Notes: a model not told the origin generated them from the letters alone. Positions 27,053 through 36,575 are shown, numbered from the stretch's first letter. The stretch is 64,000 nucleotides of DNA from Ohtaekwangia sp036786105 (GCF_036786105.1 NZ_DAIQRQ010000009.1:1-64000); one strand, 5' to 3'. Translations and numbers: made by a program.

Positions 27053-27613
27053 ATGAAATATCTGATCGCAGGACTCGGCAATATCGGACCGGAATATGAG
27101 CTTACCCGCCACAATATAGGCTTCCTGGTGCTTGACCAACTGGCTGATCAGCATAAGGCTACATTTACAACGGACAGGCTGGCGGAAAAAGCAGACTTTA
27201 AGTTCAAGGGCCGCAGTATACATCTGATCAAGCCTACTACCTATATGAACCTGAGCGGTAAAGCTATAGCATATTGGTTGCAGGATTTAAAGATACCGAA
27301 AGAAAACCTGCTCGTGATTGTAGATGATCTCGCATTGCCATTTGGAAGTCTGCGTATGCGCACCAGGGGAAGTTCTGCCGGACACAACGGACTCAAGAAT
27401 ATAGAACAGCTTCTCTCTGGTCAGGATTACCCACGCCTTCGGTTTGGTATCGGTAATGATTTTGGAAAAGGTCAGCAGGTAGATTTTGTACTCAGCAATT
27501 TCTCGCAGGATGAATTCAAGCAACTTCCGGAGGTTATCAATAAAGCGAATGAGATGGTGCTTTCATTTTGCACGATCGGTGCCGAGCGTACAATGAATCA
27601 TTTTAACAAGTAA
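27053..27613 (+). CDS. pth: Peptidyl-tRNA hydrolase
   Basis: 186 aa. Releases peptides from peptidyl-tRNA that has dropped off ribosomes. Motifs: LIAGLGNIGPEYELTRHNIGF (catalytic His within TRHN, about residue 20), PTTYMNLSGKA, VDDLALPFGSLRMRTRGSSAGHNGLKNI and RFGIGNDFGKG. Full family length. Follows rplY, as is common. Confidence 0.97.
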   Translation: MKYLIAGLGNIGPEYELTRHNIGFLVLDQLADQHKATFTTDRLAEKADFKFKGRSIHLIKPTTYMNLSGKAIAYWLQDLKIPKENLLVIVDDLALPFGSLRMRTRGSSAGHNGLKNIEQLLSGQDYPRLRFGIGNDFGKGQQVDFVLSNFSQDEFKQLPEVINKANEMVLSFCTIGAERTMNHFNK

Positions 27614-27671
27614 ATTATTTCCCACAGAAATCACAGATTGGCACGGAAGAATACACAGAATATATACTTAA

Positions 27672-27722
27672 CTCTTTGTGAAACTTTGAGCTTTCTTCGT
27701 GATCCTTTGTGCAATAGGATTT
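27672..27722 (+). repeat. 51-bp CTTTGTG-type dispersed repeat, copy 1
   Basis: Starts CTCTTTGTGAAACTTTG and ends GGATTT. Ungapped match of 40/51 to the copy at 45450-45500. Located between the convergent pth and thiamine-binding genes. An upstream segment (27622-27660) carries the complementary words CACAGA/CACGGAAGA. The stretch ACTCACAGCTAGCAACTCACAGC follows it, another word type. Confidence 0.85.
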
Positions 27723-27753
27723 TTACTCACAGCTAGCAACTCACAGCTATCCC

Positions 27754-28047
27754 CTATCTTCCCCGGTCAATGCCTTTCTCATCCCAGCTAACATTGCCAT
27801 GCTTGCGGGCGTGTACTTTCAGGGTTACAGCAACTTCATCTGCACCGGCTTCGAGGCACGCTTGCTGCGCTTCTTTTGCTACGCGCATCAGCGTATCGTA
27901 GTCGCCTTGCATCACGGTTTCCATAGCGCCTACTTTATACGATACCCCTGAACGATCAATTACTTCTATCGCCTTGTCAATGATCGCATAGTGAGGCTTA
28001 TCGGTTATCGGAACAATCTGTATAGCAATGTGGACTGTGTGGTTCAT
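27754..28047 (-). CDS. Thiamine-binding protein (MTH1187/YkoF-like, UPF0045)
   Basis: 97 aa, ferredoxin-like fold family once called DUF77/UPF0045. Conserved features: IAIQIVPI at the N-terminus, VGAMETVMQGDYDTLM in the middle and ADEVAVTLKVHARK near the end. Members bind thiamine or its pyrimidine and sit with thiamine genes in many bacteria; no thiamine gene adjoins here. It is bracketed by repeat-word intergenic stretches on both sides. Confidence 0.88.
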   Translation of the reverse strand: MNHTVHIAIQIVPITDKPHYAIIDKAIEVIDRSGVSYKVGAMETVMQGDYDTLMRVAKEAQQACLEAGADEVAVTLKVHARKHGNVSWDEKGIDRGR

Positions 28048-28132
28048 GGAATTGTCAGTTAGTGTCGATTTACTTTACGATCGCAGTATCGGTGCAGGGA
28101 GCTTCTGGCTGCGAGCTGCCAGACGTGTCCTT

Positions 28133-28205
28133 AGACGGTTACCGGTTAAGGTTTATCGTTAATATACTCTTCCGGATAACAATTAACCTGTAACGTATAA
28201 CTGTC
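28133..28205. repeat. GTTA-word imperfect inverted repeat
   Basis: AGACGGTTACCGGTTAAGG... (28133 onward) and ...TTAACCTGTAACGTATAACTGTCT (to 28205) are imperfectly complementary (outer AGAC-GTTA and inner GGTTA words pair). It lies between metG and the thiamine-binding gene. Just upstream, GGGAGCTTCTGGCTGCGAGC is a further word stretch. Confidence 0.65.
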
Positions 28206-28209
28206 TCCA

Positions 28210-30297
28210 TCAGCTTACTGCCGATCCAGGTGCAACTTCATCAATCGGGCGTACGAGTCTCAGCTTGCCGTCTTTATCTTCGGCCATCAGGATCATGCCC
28301 TGCGATTCAGTGCCCATCATTTTGCGAGGTGCCAGGTTCGCGATAAAGGTTACTTGTCTGCCGGTTATATCTTCAGGAGTATAGTGTTGCGCTATACCGC
28401 TCAATATGGTGCGTGTACCAAAGCCATCGTCTACTTGCAGCCTGAGCAGCTTGTTTGACTTCTCCATTTTTTCGGCAGAGACCACAGTACCTATACGGAT
28501 GTCAAGCTTTGCGAAATCATCAAACGCAATCTCAGGCTTCAGCGGCTTCACAGAACCTTCTGCAGCCGGTAATGCTGTGGCCTGCGGTTTCTTCAAACGT
28601 GTTACTTGTTTTTCGATATCAGCATCCTCAACATTCCGGTATAGCAATTCTGCGTTGCCCAGCTGATGGCCTTGTGATACTACATGCACCAGCTCTTCTT
28701 TTTCCCAGAACTTTTTGCGGCTTTGTTCCAGCAGCTCGCTGTTGAGTTGCTTGCGTATGCTGGCAGCACCGTCTGGTAAAAACGGCTCCGCGGCAAGCGC
28801 TATATTTCCTACTACTGTTAATGCATAGTTCAGGATGCACCCAACGGCTTCCATGTCTTCTTTGGCAAGCTTCCAGGGTTCTGTATCAGCCAGAAATTTA
28901 TTACCGATACGCGAGAGGTTCATCATCTGGAATTGTGCTTCACGGAACCGGAAGTTCTTCAGCGAATCAGCCATCTCCTTCACCGATTTATTCAGATCGA
29001 TGTGTGCCTGATTGTATAGCGCTAAGATTTTTTTTCTGCGATCGTCTGTGGCCGGCAATTCATGCTCTGAAGGAACTTTACCGTCAAAGTATTTCCAGGT
29101 GAGCACCATTACACGATTCACAAAATTACCCAGTATCGATACCAGCTCGCTGTTTACTTTCTGCTGGTAATCTTTCCAGGTAAAGTCAGCATCTTTCGTC
29201 TCGGGCGATATCGAGGTGAGTACATAACGAAGCTCATCTCTCCTTCCCGGCATATCCTGCAGGTATTCATGAAGCCACACTGCATGATTTCTTGATGTAG
29301 AAAGCTTTTCTCCTTCGAGGTTTAAAAACTCGTTGGCAGGCACGTTGTCAGGAAGTATATATTGACCTGTTGCCTTCAGCATAGACGGGAAAATGATACA
29401 ATGAAAAACAATATTGTCTTTGCCTATAAAATGGATCAGACGTGTTTCCGGATCTTTCCAGTATTTCTGCCAGTCGTTTGGCTTCCATTCTTTGGTGGCT
29501 GATATATACCCAATGGGAGCATCGAACCACACGTACAATACTTTTCCTTTAGCATCCGGCAGCGGCACGGGTATACCCCAGTCGAGATCACGCGTGATGG
29601 AACGAGGCTGCAATCCCTGGTCAAGCCATGATTTACATTGGCCAAATACATTGGTTTTCCAATCCTTATGTCCTTCAATCAACCACTCTTTCAGCCAGCC
29701 CTCAAATTTATCCAGCGGAAAATACCAGTGCTTTGTGGGCTTCAATACAGGCGCTTTACCGGAAACAGTTGAGCGTGGATTGATCAACTGCTTTGGGCTT
29801 AAACTCGTACCACATTTTTCACACTGATCACCATACGCATTCGTGTTACCACAATTGGGACATGTACCAATGATATAGCGATCGGCCAGAAAGATTCCTT
29901 CCTGCTCATCATAATACTGATCGGAAGTTTCTTCAATGAAAAGGTTCTGGTCGTAAATGATTTTAAAAAATTCCTGTGCGGTTTCATAATGCACAGGATT
30001 TGATGTGCGTGAATAGATATCGAAAGCAATTCCAAAATCTTCAAACGCTTTCTTCATCAAATGATGATACTTATCGACAAATTCCCTTGGTGTTACACCT
30101 TCTTTGCGCGCACCCAGCGTGATGGCTACGCCATGTTCATCCGATCCGCAGATAAAGGCTACATCTTCTCCTTTCAGGCGAAGGTAACGCACATATGTAT
30201 CGGCCGGTAAATATGCTCCGGCGATGTGTCCGATGTGAAGAGGGCCGTTCGCATAAGGCAACGCGGCTGTAATAGTATATCGCTTAAATTCAGTCAT
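28210..30297 (-). CDS. metG: Methionine--tRNA ligase
   Basis: 695 aa. Class I synthetase: GPLHIGHIAG (HIGH signature, about 18-27), zinc knuckle with CPNCG...CEKCG (about 135-152), KMSKS counterpart KLSTSRN (about 335), anticodon domain, and a C-terminal EMAPII-like tRNA-binding/dimerisation domain (DFAKLDIRIGTVVSAEKM). ATG 30297 gives the standard N-terminus; 30309 would add four residues. A CATCTTTG -7-like box (30330-30337, minus) and a perfect palindrome TGCACGAGCGTGCA (30318-30331) lie just upstream. Confidence 0.97.
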   Translation of the reverse strand: MTEFKRYTITAALPYANGPLHIGHIAGAYLPADTYVRYLRLKGEDVAFICGSDEHGVAITLGARKEGVTPREFVDKYHHLMKKAFEDFGIAFDIYSRTSNPVHYETAQEFFKIIYDQNLFIEETSDQYYDEQEGIFLADRYIIGTCPNCGNTNAYGDQCEKCGTSLSPKQLINPRSTVSGKAPVLKPTKHWYFPLDKFEGWLKEWLIEGHKDWKTNVFGQCKSWLDQGLQPRSITRDLDWGIPVPLPDAKGKVLYVWFDAPIGYISATKEWKPNDWQKYWKDPETRLIHFIGKDNIVFHCIIFPSMLKATGQYILPDNVPANEFLNLEGEKLSTSRNHAVWLHEYLQDMPGRRDELRYVLTSISPETKDADFTWKDYQQKVNSELVSILGNFVNRVMVLTWKYFDGKVPSEHELPATDDRRKKILALYNQAHIDLNKSVKEMADSLKNFRFREAQFQMMNLSRIGNKFLADTEPWKLAKEDMEAVGCILNYALTVVGNIALAAEPFLPDGAASIRKQLNSELLEQSRKKFWEKEELVHVVSQGHQLGNAELLYRNVEDADIEKQVTRLKKPQATALPAAEGSVKPLKPEIAFDDFAKLDIRIGTVVSAEKMEKSNKLLRLQVDDGFGTRTILSGIAQHYTPEDITGRQVTFIANLAPRKMMGTESQGMILMAEDKDGKLRLVRPIDEVAPGSAVS

Positions 30298-30368
30298 GAT
30301 CGTATTCAATAGCTACATGCACGAGCGTGCAAAGATGATAATAGAAAAGGAGGTAAAAAAATTCCGGA

Positions 30369-32519
30369 TCAGATGGCCGGCTTCTCGGAATCCTCGTCTT
30401 GTTTGGGAGGTGTTGACGGGAAGACCACGTAGAACTCTGTAAACCCTTCGGGCGTGGTGAGCAGCCCTACGCGACCTCCAAGCTTGGCCGTAGCAGTTTT
30501 CACGATGTAGAGGCCTATGCCGCCTGTCTCGGACCGCTCTGATGCCCGGAAGAACATCCTGAAAAGTTTTCCGGGGTTCGCTTCACTGATGCCTATACCG
30601 TTGTCGATTACGCGGACTTTTACCTGGCCCTGTTCATTGGAGCTGATGTGAATCTCCACAAACGAATCAACGCGATCTGAGTCATTATAGAACTTGATAG
30701 CATTGTCGATCAGATTCTCCAAAACAATCCGGATCAGTTCCTTGTCGGAGAGGATCGTTGTCTGATTGGTAATGTTACGCTGTATCCTGAGTTTCTGTGG
30801 CAATCCTTTCTTCTTCTCCAGCAACAACACATCGTTTACAATCGCATCGAAGTCGATACGAGCAACACTCAGCTTCGAGTTATTGATCTGGTTGATAATT
30901 AAAAGACGTGTAAGAATTGTATTGAGACGTTCGGCAGTAGTATCGAGCTTGCTGAGGTAATCGAGTGCTACAGGATCTTTTACATCCAGCAGGGCAACGT
31001 TGCACATACCTTTCAAGCTTGCGAGTGGCCCGCGTATATCGTGCGAAGTTTTATAGATGAAGTTATCAAGCTCATCATTCACCTGCTTGAGCGATTGGTT
31101 GACGCGTTCCAGGTCTTCAGTTTTCGATTCAACTTCCTTATCGAGGTATTTATTTTTACTCTCGAGCAGTTTATTCTGTTCTTCAATTATCTCTTTGGCT
31201 TCCGAGAGCTGTGCGTTTACTCGCTTGATTGTACGGTTGCTTCGTTGCAACACCAGTACCAGCAAGCCAGCGAGTATAGCAATAACTGCAACTGCTATAT
31301 TCAGATCGCGCTGCTGTTTGATCACCTGTTCTTTCGCAGCAATGGTGGCTATATTTTCGCGCTCTGCATATTCTGTTTGTATTCTCGAAAAATTTTTGAG
31401 CAATGCCTCGCTATAAATGCTATCCTTCAGGTGTATATACTTTTCCTGGTAGGAAGCCGCCTGGGCGAAGTCTTTTGTTTTATTGAACAGTTCTGAAAAT
31501 CCTTTATATATCTCGATCAAAAGAAGATTATATTCGGTGGGCTGCGCAATGGCCTCAGCCTCTGTCAGTGCATTCTTTGCATTTTGAACTTCATTCAAGC
31601 GTACATATATCTTTGCCAGATAAACAAGGTTCTCGAGCTGCCAGCGCTTGTTGTCTGTTTCCTTTGCTACCTCATACGAGTTATAGAAAAAAGTTTTTGC
31701 ATTTTCATAGGTTGCGGCATCTTCAGTCATTTTGGCCTCGATAAAGTACGATACACCAAATCCGAATTTACCTTCTATCTGAATGCTCTTGCTACAGGCA
31801 GTATCGCATACTTTTAATCCTTCATTTATAAAATCGCGCGCCCGCCTGTAATTGTTCAATTGATTATAACACAATCCCATATTGATGAGCAGGCGATCAA
31901 GATCGAACGAGTCATTTACTTCCCGCTTTAATGCGAGTGCTTTTTCATAATAGCTGATCGCTGTTTCATAGTTTTTGAGCTTGAAGTATACCAGGCCTAT
32001 ATTATTAAGCGTAATGCTTATCTCATTCTTCTTTCCCTCACGTTCGCGAATAACAAGTGACTGAAAATGATACTTCAGCGCTTCATCATATTCTGCGCGA
32101 AACATGTGCACCACCGCCAGGCCATTCAGAATTTTTTTTTCTTCGTCAAGGTACTTGTTCCGCTTTGCTATCGGTAAAATTCTGATGAGAATATCAATTG
32201 CTGTATTCAGATCATCCAACCTTCGCAGTACCTGCGCCTGCAGTCTATAGGATTTTACAATTTTTGCACTATCACCCAGTGTTGTTGCCAGATCACTTGC
32301 CTGCGTAGCATAATTCAATGCACTATGATTATCGACATCCACCAGCTCAAGCGTTAACGCACTCAGTACTTCATAGCGCTGAGCGCCGGAAGAATTCTCC
32401 AACACTTTTTTCAGTGAATCTACTTTCTGATTATCCAGGCTATATGCAGGATAATATACAGTGACCAACAACAGAAAAAATAAAGTGAGCCTGCTTTGTT
32501 TAAAAAGTATTTGGTACAC
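30369..32519 (-). CDS. Tetratricopeptide-repeat sensor histidine kinase
   Basis: 716 aa. Signal peptide/N-terminal membrane segment, then tandem TPRs across about residues 35-380 (SITLNNIGLVYFKLKNYETAISYYEKALAL is a clear unit), one transmembrane helix at about 397-422, a coiled coil (EIIEEQNKLLESKNKYLDKEVESKTEDLERVNQSL), a HisKA domain with phospho-acceptor His493 in TSHDIRGP, and a HATPase domain (NLIDNAIKFY, DNGIGIS, GGIGLYIVK). The sensor part is outside the cytoplasm. No response regulator is adjacent. Divergent from two tiny exported peptides. Confidence 0.93.
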   Translation of the reverse strand: MYQILFKQSRLTLFFLLLVTVYYPAYSLDNQKVDSLKKVLENSSGAQRYEVLSALTLELVDVDNHSALNYATQASDLATTLGDSAKIVKSYRLQAQVLRRLDDLNTAIDILIRILPIAKRNKYLDEEKKILNGLAVVHMFRAEYDEALKYHFQSLVIREREGKKNEISITLNNIGLVYFKLKNYETAISYYEKALALKREVNDSFDLDRLLINMGLCYNQLNNYRRARDFINEGLKVCDTACSKSIQIEGKFGFGVSYFIEAKMTEDAATYENAKTFFYNSYEVAKETDNKRWQLENLVYLAKIYVRLNEVQNAKNALTEAEAIAQPTEYNLLLIEIYKGFSELFNKTKDFAQAASYQEKYIHLKDSIYSEALLKNFSRIQTEYAERENIATIAAKEQVIKQQRDLNIAVAVIAILAGLLVLVLQRSNRTIKRVNAQLSEAKEIIEEQNKLLESKNKYLDKEVESKTEDLERVNQSLKQVNDELDNFIYKTSHDIRGPLASLKGMCNVALLDVKDPVALDYLSKLDTTAERLNTILTRLLIINQINNSKLSVARIDFDAIVNDVLLLEKKKGLPQKLRIQRNITNQTTILSDKELIRIVLENLIDNAIKFYNDSDRVDSFVEIHISSNEQGQVKVRVIDNGIGISEANPGKLFRMFFRASERSETGGIGLYIVKTATAKLGGRVGLLTTPEGFTEFYVVFPSTPPKQDEDSEKPAI

Positions 32520-32625
32520 GGGTAATTTTCAAAATTTTATTACGATAAAAAACAATTTCAAACCGATCATCTTTAGGGTACAATTTAAGTAACAAATAAG
32601 AATTTAATACCTAAAACTATCACAT

Positions 32626-32754
32626 ATGAGAAAAATACTTTACATCATTATGCTGGCTTTTACTGTTGCTAGTGTTACAGTTTCGTGTACCGAAGAAGAA
32701 GTAACACCTCAGTCAGATAACGGCGGTGGTGGAGCAAGCGATCCAACAAAATAA
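32626..32754 (+). CDS. Tiny lipoprotein-like peptide (42 aa)
   Basis: A hydrophobic N-terminus (MRKILYIIMLAFTVASV) leads to VSC at residues 19-21, a plausible though non-ideal lipobox. The mature part is only about 22 residues: Cys, an acidic patch (TEEE), then QSDNGGGGASDPTK. Start and stop are unambiguous. Divergent from the TPR histidine kinase (106 bp between starts) and 29 bp upstream of a second small exported peptide. No family recognised. Confidence 0.6.
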   Translation: MRKILYIIMLAFTVASVTVSCTEEEVTPQSDNGGGGASDPTK

Positions 32755-32783
32755 CTCTCCTTCAACCCACTAAAAATACCACT

Positions 32784-32951
32784 ATGAAAACAAAAACATT
32801 CGGACTGATTGCTATAGCAGCAGTCGTAACTTTATCTTTCTCATTTGCCTCTGTAAAGAAACAAGGTGTTCGGAAAAATGCTGAGCAGAAATCAGAAAGA
32901 GTAATCATTGACGAACCTGCTGGCGGGTTTGCCATGGAAGACAAGCTCTGA
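32784..32951 (+). CDS. Small exported peptide (55 aa)
   Basis: Classic signal peptide (MKTKTFGLIAIAAVVTLSFSFAS) with likely cleavage after FAS. The mature part is about 32 residues: basic VKKQGVRKNAEQKSERV, then IIDEPAGGFAMEDKL at the C-terminus. Follows the 42-aa lipopeptide by 29 bp, probably one transcript, and is followed by a possible terminator at 33002-33048. Function unknown; the position beside a sensor kinase suggests a signal or a sensed envelope component. Confidence 0.6.
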   Translation: MKTKTFGLIAIAAVVTLSFSFASVKKQGVRKNAEQKSERVIIDEPAGGFAMEDKL

Positions 32952-33712
32952 TTCTTGTTCCTCCGCAACGTACCCGATATACTATCCTGATAACATTTAA
33001 GTATCTATCCTCTGAAGCACATCGTTGCTCCCGGGGATAGATATATTTTCATAAAATGCATACACGTAGCTACTCCTGAACGAGGTAGCTAAAATTGTGG
33101 TACGGGATCAGCCCGATTAATCCATGAAAGAGTTGTGAGTTACCAAAGATATTTAACCTTATGTTTATACTTCTTCCCTCTACTTACCCCTTATCCGACT
33201 TAATAAGCCCTTTACCGTGAACCTGAATTGGTTTTTTAATCAATTCTCATCCATGATAAGCAAAGCTTTCATAGGTCTGATACGTACCGAGACTAAGACA
33301 ACATGACTTAAATGTATTGCTCAGGTATGTAATACATATGTGTTAAAGTAATACTTTAAGGATATATTTCTAACTTTTCCGACCAAAAATAACACCCTTA
33401 AATCGTAATTATACGATGAATATTCGCTATTTATATGTTGATTCACGGGTTTTTAAGTGGCACTTCAGCATTTGTTTCAAGGTAACCGCTGTATTTTTCG
33501 AAAAAACAAACATTGTCGATGTCTGGCTGATTTATAAGCCATTTTAACGGCAGCTTTAATGGCCAGGTTCTCCTCTGTTCGCGACCATTATTGATGGATA
33601 GGAATGTTTAGAATTGAGCGCTGAGACAAAGCAAAGTGTAACACGACCACAACTGGTTTGGAGTTTATCTGTTCAAGAATAGTATATAAACTGGCATTGA
33701 ACGAACACAAAA
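32952..33712. other. Long intergenic stretch without a convincing gene
   Basis: About 760 bp, AT-rich. Holds a possible terminator (33002-33048) near its left end. I see no tRNA, repeat array or long reading frame. A 43-codon frame at 33416-33547 has no supporting features. Could contain an untranslated RNA or gene remains. Confidence 0.5.
33002..33048 (+). terminator. Possible terminator after the small-peptide pair
   Basis: TATCTATCC (33002-33010)/GGATAGATA (33035-33043), 9-bp perfect stem with a long 24-nt loop, then TATTTT. Confidence 0.5.
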
Positions 33713-33741
33713 AAACCTTTTCGAATACTCCGAAAAGGTTT
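33713..33741 (-). terminator. Intrinsic terminator of the sppA-bioB unit
   Basis: AAACCTTTTCG (33713-33723)/CGAAAAGGTTT (33731-33741), perfect 11-bp stem; on the minus strand it is followed by a T-run (AAAAA upstream on the plus strand). Confidence 0.88.
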
Positions 33742-33767
33742 GATATAGCGAGCTATATAGTACTGGA

Positions 33768-34745
33768 TTAAAAAGCTACCTGCTCTTCTTTATAAGACTT
33801 ACGCGGCTTCAATTGCAATTGCTGAAACATTTCCTGGTCTTTAATAAAGCCCGGGTTCGGCGTAGTTAAAAGCTTATCGCCTGCAAATATACTGTTGGCA
33901 CCAGCCATAAAACATAGCGCCTGCTCTTCCAGGTTCATACGCACACGACCGGCTGATAACCGTACCATCGCTTTCGGCATAATGATGCGTGCTGTCGCAA
34001 TCATGCGCACCATCTCCCACACCGATACTTTCTCCTGATCTTCCAAAGGAGTTCCTTCTACAGGCACCAGTGCATTTACAGGCACTGATTCAGGATGCTC
34101 TGGCAGTGTTGCCAGCGTCAGCAACATACCTATACGATCATTTTCCTGCTCGCCCATACCGATGATACCACCAGAGCATACCGAAATCTTTGCCTTTCGA
34201 ACATGTTCCAGTGTATCCAGACGATCCTGGTATGTGCGCGTGGTAATGATGTCATCATAGAAATTTTCGCTGGTATCGAGGTTGTGATTGTAAGCATAGA
34301 GGCCTGCATCTTTCAACTTCTGCGCCTGCTCAGGTGTAAGCATGCCCAATGTGCAGCATACTTCCATGCCCATTGCATTTACACCCTTTACCATCTCTAT
34401 AACTTTATCAAAGTCGCGGTTGTCGCGAACTTCTCTCCATGCGGCGCCCATGCAAAAACGAGTACTTCCGGATTCTTTTGCTTCGAGAGCTTTATCAATC
34501 ACTTCCTTTACTTCCATCAGCTTCTGCACTTTTACATCGGTATGATAACGTGCGGCCTGAGGGCAATACGCGCAATCTTCGGGACATCCACCGGTCTTGA
34601 CAGAGAGCAATGTACATACCTGCACTTCCTGCGGATCGTGATATGTTCTATGCACGGTTGCTGCCTGATAAATTAGCTCCAGCACAGGCTGATTATAAAT
34701 TGCTGCGATCTCTTCGCGTGTCCAGTTATTGCGTATGACTGTCAT
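33768..34745 (-). CDS. bioB: Biotin synthase
   Basis: 325 aa. Radical SAM enzyme inserting sulfur into dethiobiotin, the last step of biotin synthesis. The radical-SAM cluster motif GGCPEDCAYCPQ gives Cys54, Cys58 and Cys61. Later CSGGIIGMGE and LSAGRVRM (Arg ligand of the [2Fe-2S] cluster) are typical. Start at 34745 (MTVIRNNWTREE) matches the family and lies 22 bp after the sppA stop; a longer frame from 34787 would overlap sppA. No other biotin gene is in the window. Confidence 0.95.
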   Translation of the reverse strand: MTVIRNNWTREEIAAIYNQPVLELIYQAATVHRTYHDPQEVQVCTLLSVKTGGCPEDCAYCPQAARYHTDVKVQKLMEVKEVIDKALEAKESGSTRFCMGAAWREVRDNRDFDKVIEMVKGVNAMGMEVCCTLGMLTPEQAQKLKDAGLYAYNHNLDTSENFYDDIITTRTYQDRLDTLEHVRKAKISVCSGGIIGMGEQENDRIGMLLTLATLPEHPESVPVNALVPVEGTPLEDQEKVSVWEMVRMIATARIIMPKAMVRLSAGRVRMNLEEQALCFMAGANSIFAGDKLLTTPNPGFIKDQEMFQQLQLKPRKSYKEEQVAF

Positions 34746-34767
34746 GTATATACTCGGTTGGTTAATG

Positions 34768-36522
34768 TTAGTGTAGTTGAATTTCAAAGGGCATGCGTGC
34801 CTGTGCTCCCTGATAGGTATTGATCTTTTTCAATTGCTGATACCAGATATAGGACTCACCCAATTCCGACTTTATGGCATCAGTCTTCGCGTTGTCTTCA
34901 AGCTGTGTGATCAATTGCTCGAGGAAAGGTTTATGTTTGGGATAAAAACGAATTTTATAGTCGCTGGCAACACCGGCTTTCTCTGCCGCAATCTTTACTG
35001 CATCGTCAAAGCCTCCAAGTATATCTACCAGCTTACGCTCTTGTGCCTGCGCACCTGACCAAACTCTGCCGGAAGCGACTTTCTTGATCTCCTCTATGGC
35101 TACACCACGACCTTCTGCGGCTTTGCCTGTAAAGGTTTCATAGTGATCATTAAGACTTTTCTGCCAGTAATTCTTCTCTGCCTCTGTCAACGGGCGGGAT
35201 ACTGTAAACATTTCACCAAACTCTCCGGTGCGAACTTCATCGAATGTAATTCCAAGTTTATTGCCGAGGAAGCCGCTCATATCGAACATCATTCCAAATA
35301 TACCGATAGAGCCCGTTATGGTGTGCGGTTGTGCTACAATGGTATCACAACCCATTGCCAGGTAATATCCACCGGAAGCAGCGTAGTCGCCCATCGATGC
35401 AATTACGGATTTTGCTTTTGTAGCGAGTTGAATCTCGCGCCACATCATATCCGATGCTCTGAATTCACCGCCTGGTGAATTAACCCGTAATACAATGGCC
35501 TTGATATCATCATCCGTTCTTGCCTTGCGTATCTCTTCTACAAAAGTTTCCGCTCCAATCACTTGTTCTCCATCATTAGCTTTACCAGGCATAATAGTGC
35601 CATCGGCTACAATAACGGCTATTTCATTTTTTGAACTCTTATGAGCGGGAACGCTCTTGCGATATTTACCATAGCGAATGAATTCGATGTCATCTTTCTC
35701 GCCCAGGCTGAGTCGTCCTTTGAGATTATCAATAAACTGGTCCTGATAATATAGTTCATCTACCAGCCCGTAGCTCTTGGCATCGGCAGCATTTCTGATT
35801 AACATTTTATCAGAAATCTCTTTCAGTTTTTCTACCGGTATATTTCGTGCTTCACTGATGCGTTTCAGGGTAAATCCATAAACAGAATTCGCCAGCTCGG
35901 TAAGCTGCAGCCTGTTCTCCGGACTCATTTTTTCAAGTATGAAAGGCTCGACTGCACTTTTAAATTCCCCTACACGGAATACTTCCGGTTTAATCTCGAG
36001 TTTGTCGAACAAACGCTTGAAGAATGAGATCTCGATGGTGAGTCCATTGAATTCGATCTCACCTTCCGGATTCAAATATATTTTATCGGCAGCCGAAGCA
36101 AGGTAATAAGCTCCTTCTGACATCACGGTGCTGTAGGCTACTACCCATTTTCCGCCTTTGCGGAAATCAATCAACGACTGGCGTATTTCTTCAATGGTGG
36201 AGAAACCAGCCATCGGGTAGCTTACTTCGAGGTATATACCTTTAATGCTGGAATCTTCCTTGGCATGTTGAATTACTTCCTTCAATTGCAGCAATCCGAT
36301 CTTCGGTGCTTCACTACCAAACGGCAAACCTGCCAATGGATTTTCAGCCTGTAACTCGGTGATTTGGGCATCCAGTTTTAAATGCAGCACGGAGTTCTCG
36401 GCCACGACCACTTCCTCCTCTGCAGTTATTCCACCGATAATTCCAATCAGCAAAATGAAGGATACAATTGTGAAAAGGACCAGTGCCAAAAATGCAGCAA
36501 AAAAGCTTTTCCAAAAATTCAT
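34768..36522 (-). CDS. sppA: Signal peptide peptidase SppA, 67K type
   Basis: 584 aa. N-terminal membrane anchor (about 4-30), then two tandem peptidase_S49 domains as in E. coli protease IV. The N-terminal repeat supplies the catalytic Lys (SEGAYYLASAADKIY) and the C-terminal repeat the Ser (YAASGGYYLAMGCD). Degrades cleaved signal peptides in the membrane. Upstream of bioB in one unit; shares a 77-bp divergent promoter region with folK. Confidence 0.94.
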   Translation of the reverse strand: MNFWKSFFAAFLALVLFTIVSFILLIGIIGGITAEEEVVVAENSVLHLKLDAQITELQAENPLAGLPFGSEAPKIGLLQLKEVIQHAKEDSSIKGIYLEVSYPMAGFSTIEEIRQSLIDFRKGGKWVVAYSTVMSEGAYYLASAADKIYLNPEGEIEFNGLTIEISFFKRLFDKLEIKPEVFRVGEFKSAVEPFILEKMSPENRLQLTELANSVYGFTLKRISEARNIPVEKLKEISDKMLIRNAADAKSYGLVDELYYQDQFIDNLKGRLSLGEKDDIEFIRYGKYRKSVPAHKSSKNEIAVIVADGTIMPGKANDGEQVIGAETFVEEIRKARTDDDIKAIVLRVNSPGGEFRASDMMWREIQLATKAKSVIASMGDYAASGGYYLAMGCDTIVAQPHTITGSIGIFGMMFDMSGFLGNKLGITFDEVRTGEFGEMFTVSRPLTEAEKNYWQKSLNDHYETFTGKAAEGRGVAIEEIKKVASGRVWSGAQAQERKLVDILGGFDDAVKIAAEKAGVASDYKIRFYPKHKPFLEQLITQLEDNAKTDAIKSELGESYIWYQQLKKINTYQGAQARMPFEIQLH

Positions 36523-36575
36523 AATAATCTGTCTTTAAGGCTCGAAATTAAGCAATACGCATCCGAATAAAAAAG

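Noticed and set aside
30318..30331. Palindrome TGCACGAGCGTGCA as a metG T-box or SAM riboswitch
   Set aside because: Only a 6-bp stem near the promoter; none of the T-box or SAM aptamer features are present.
33416..33547. 43-codon frame in the gap before bioB
   Set aside because: No signal peptide, promoter, family resemblance or composition shift; likely chance.
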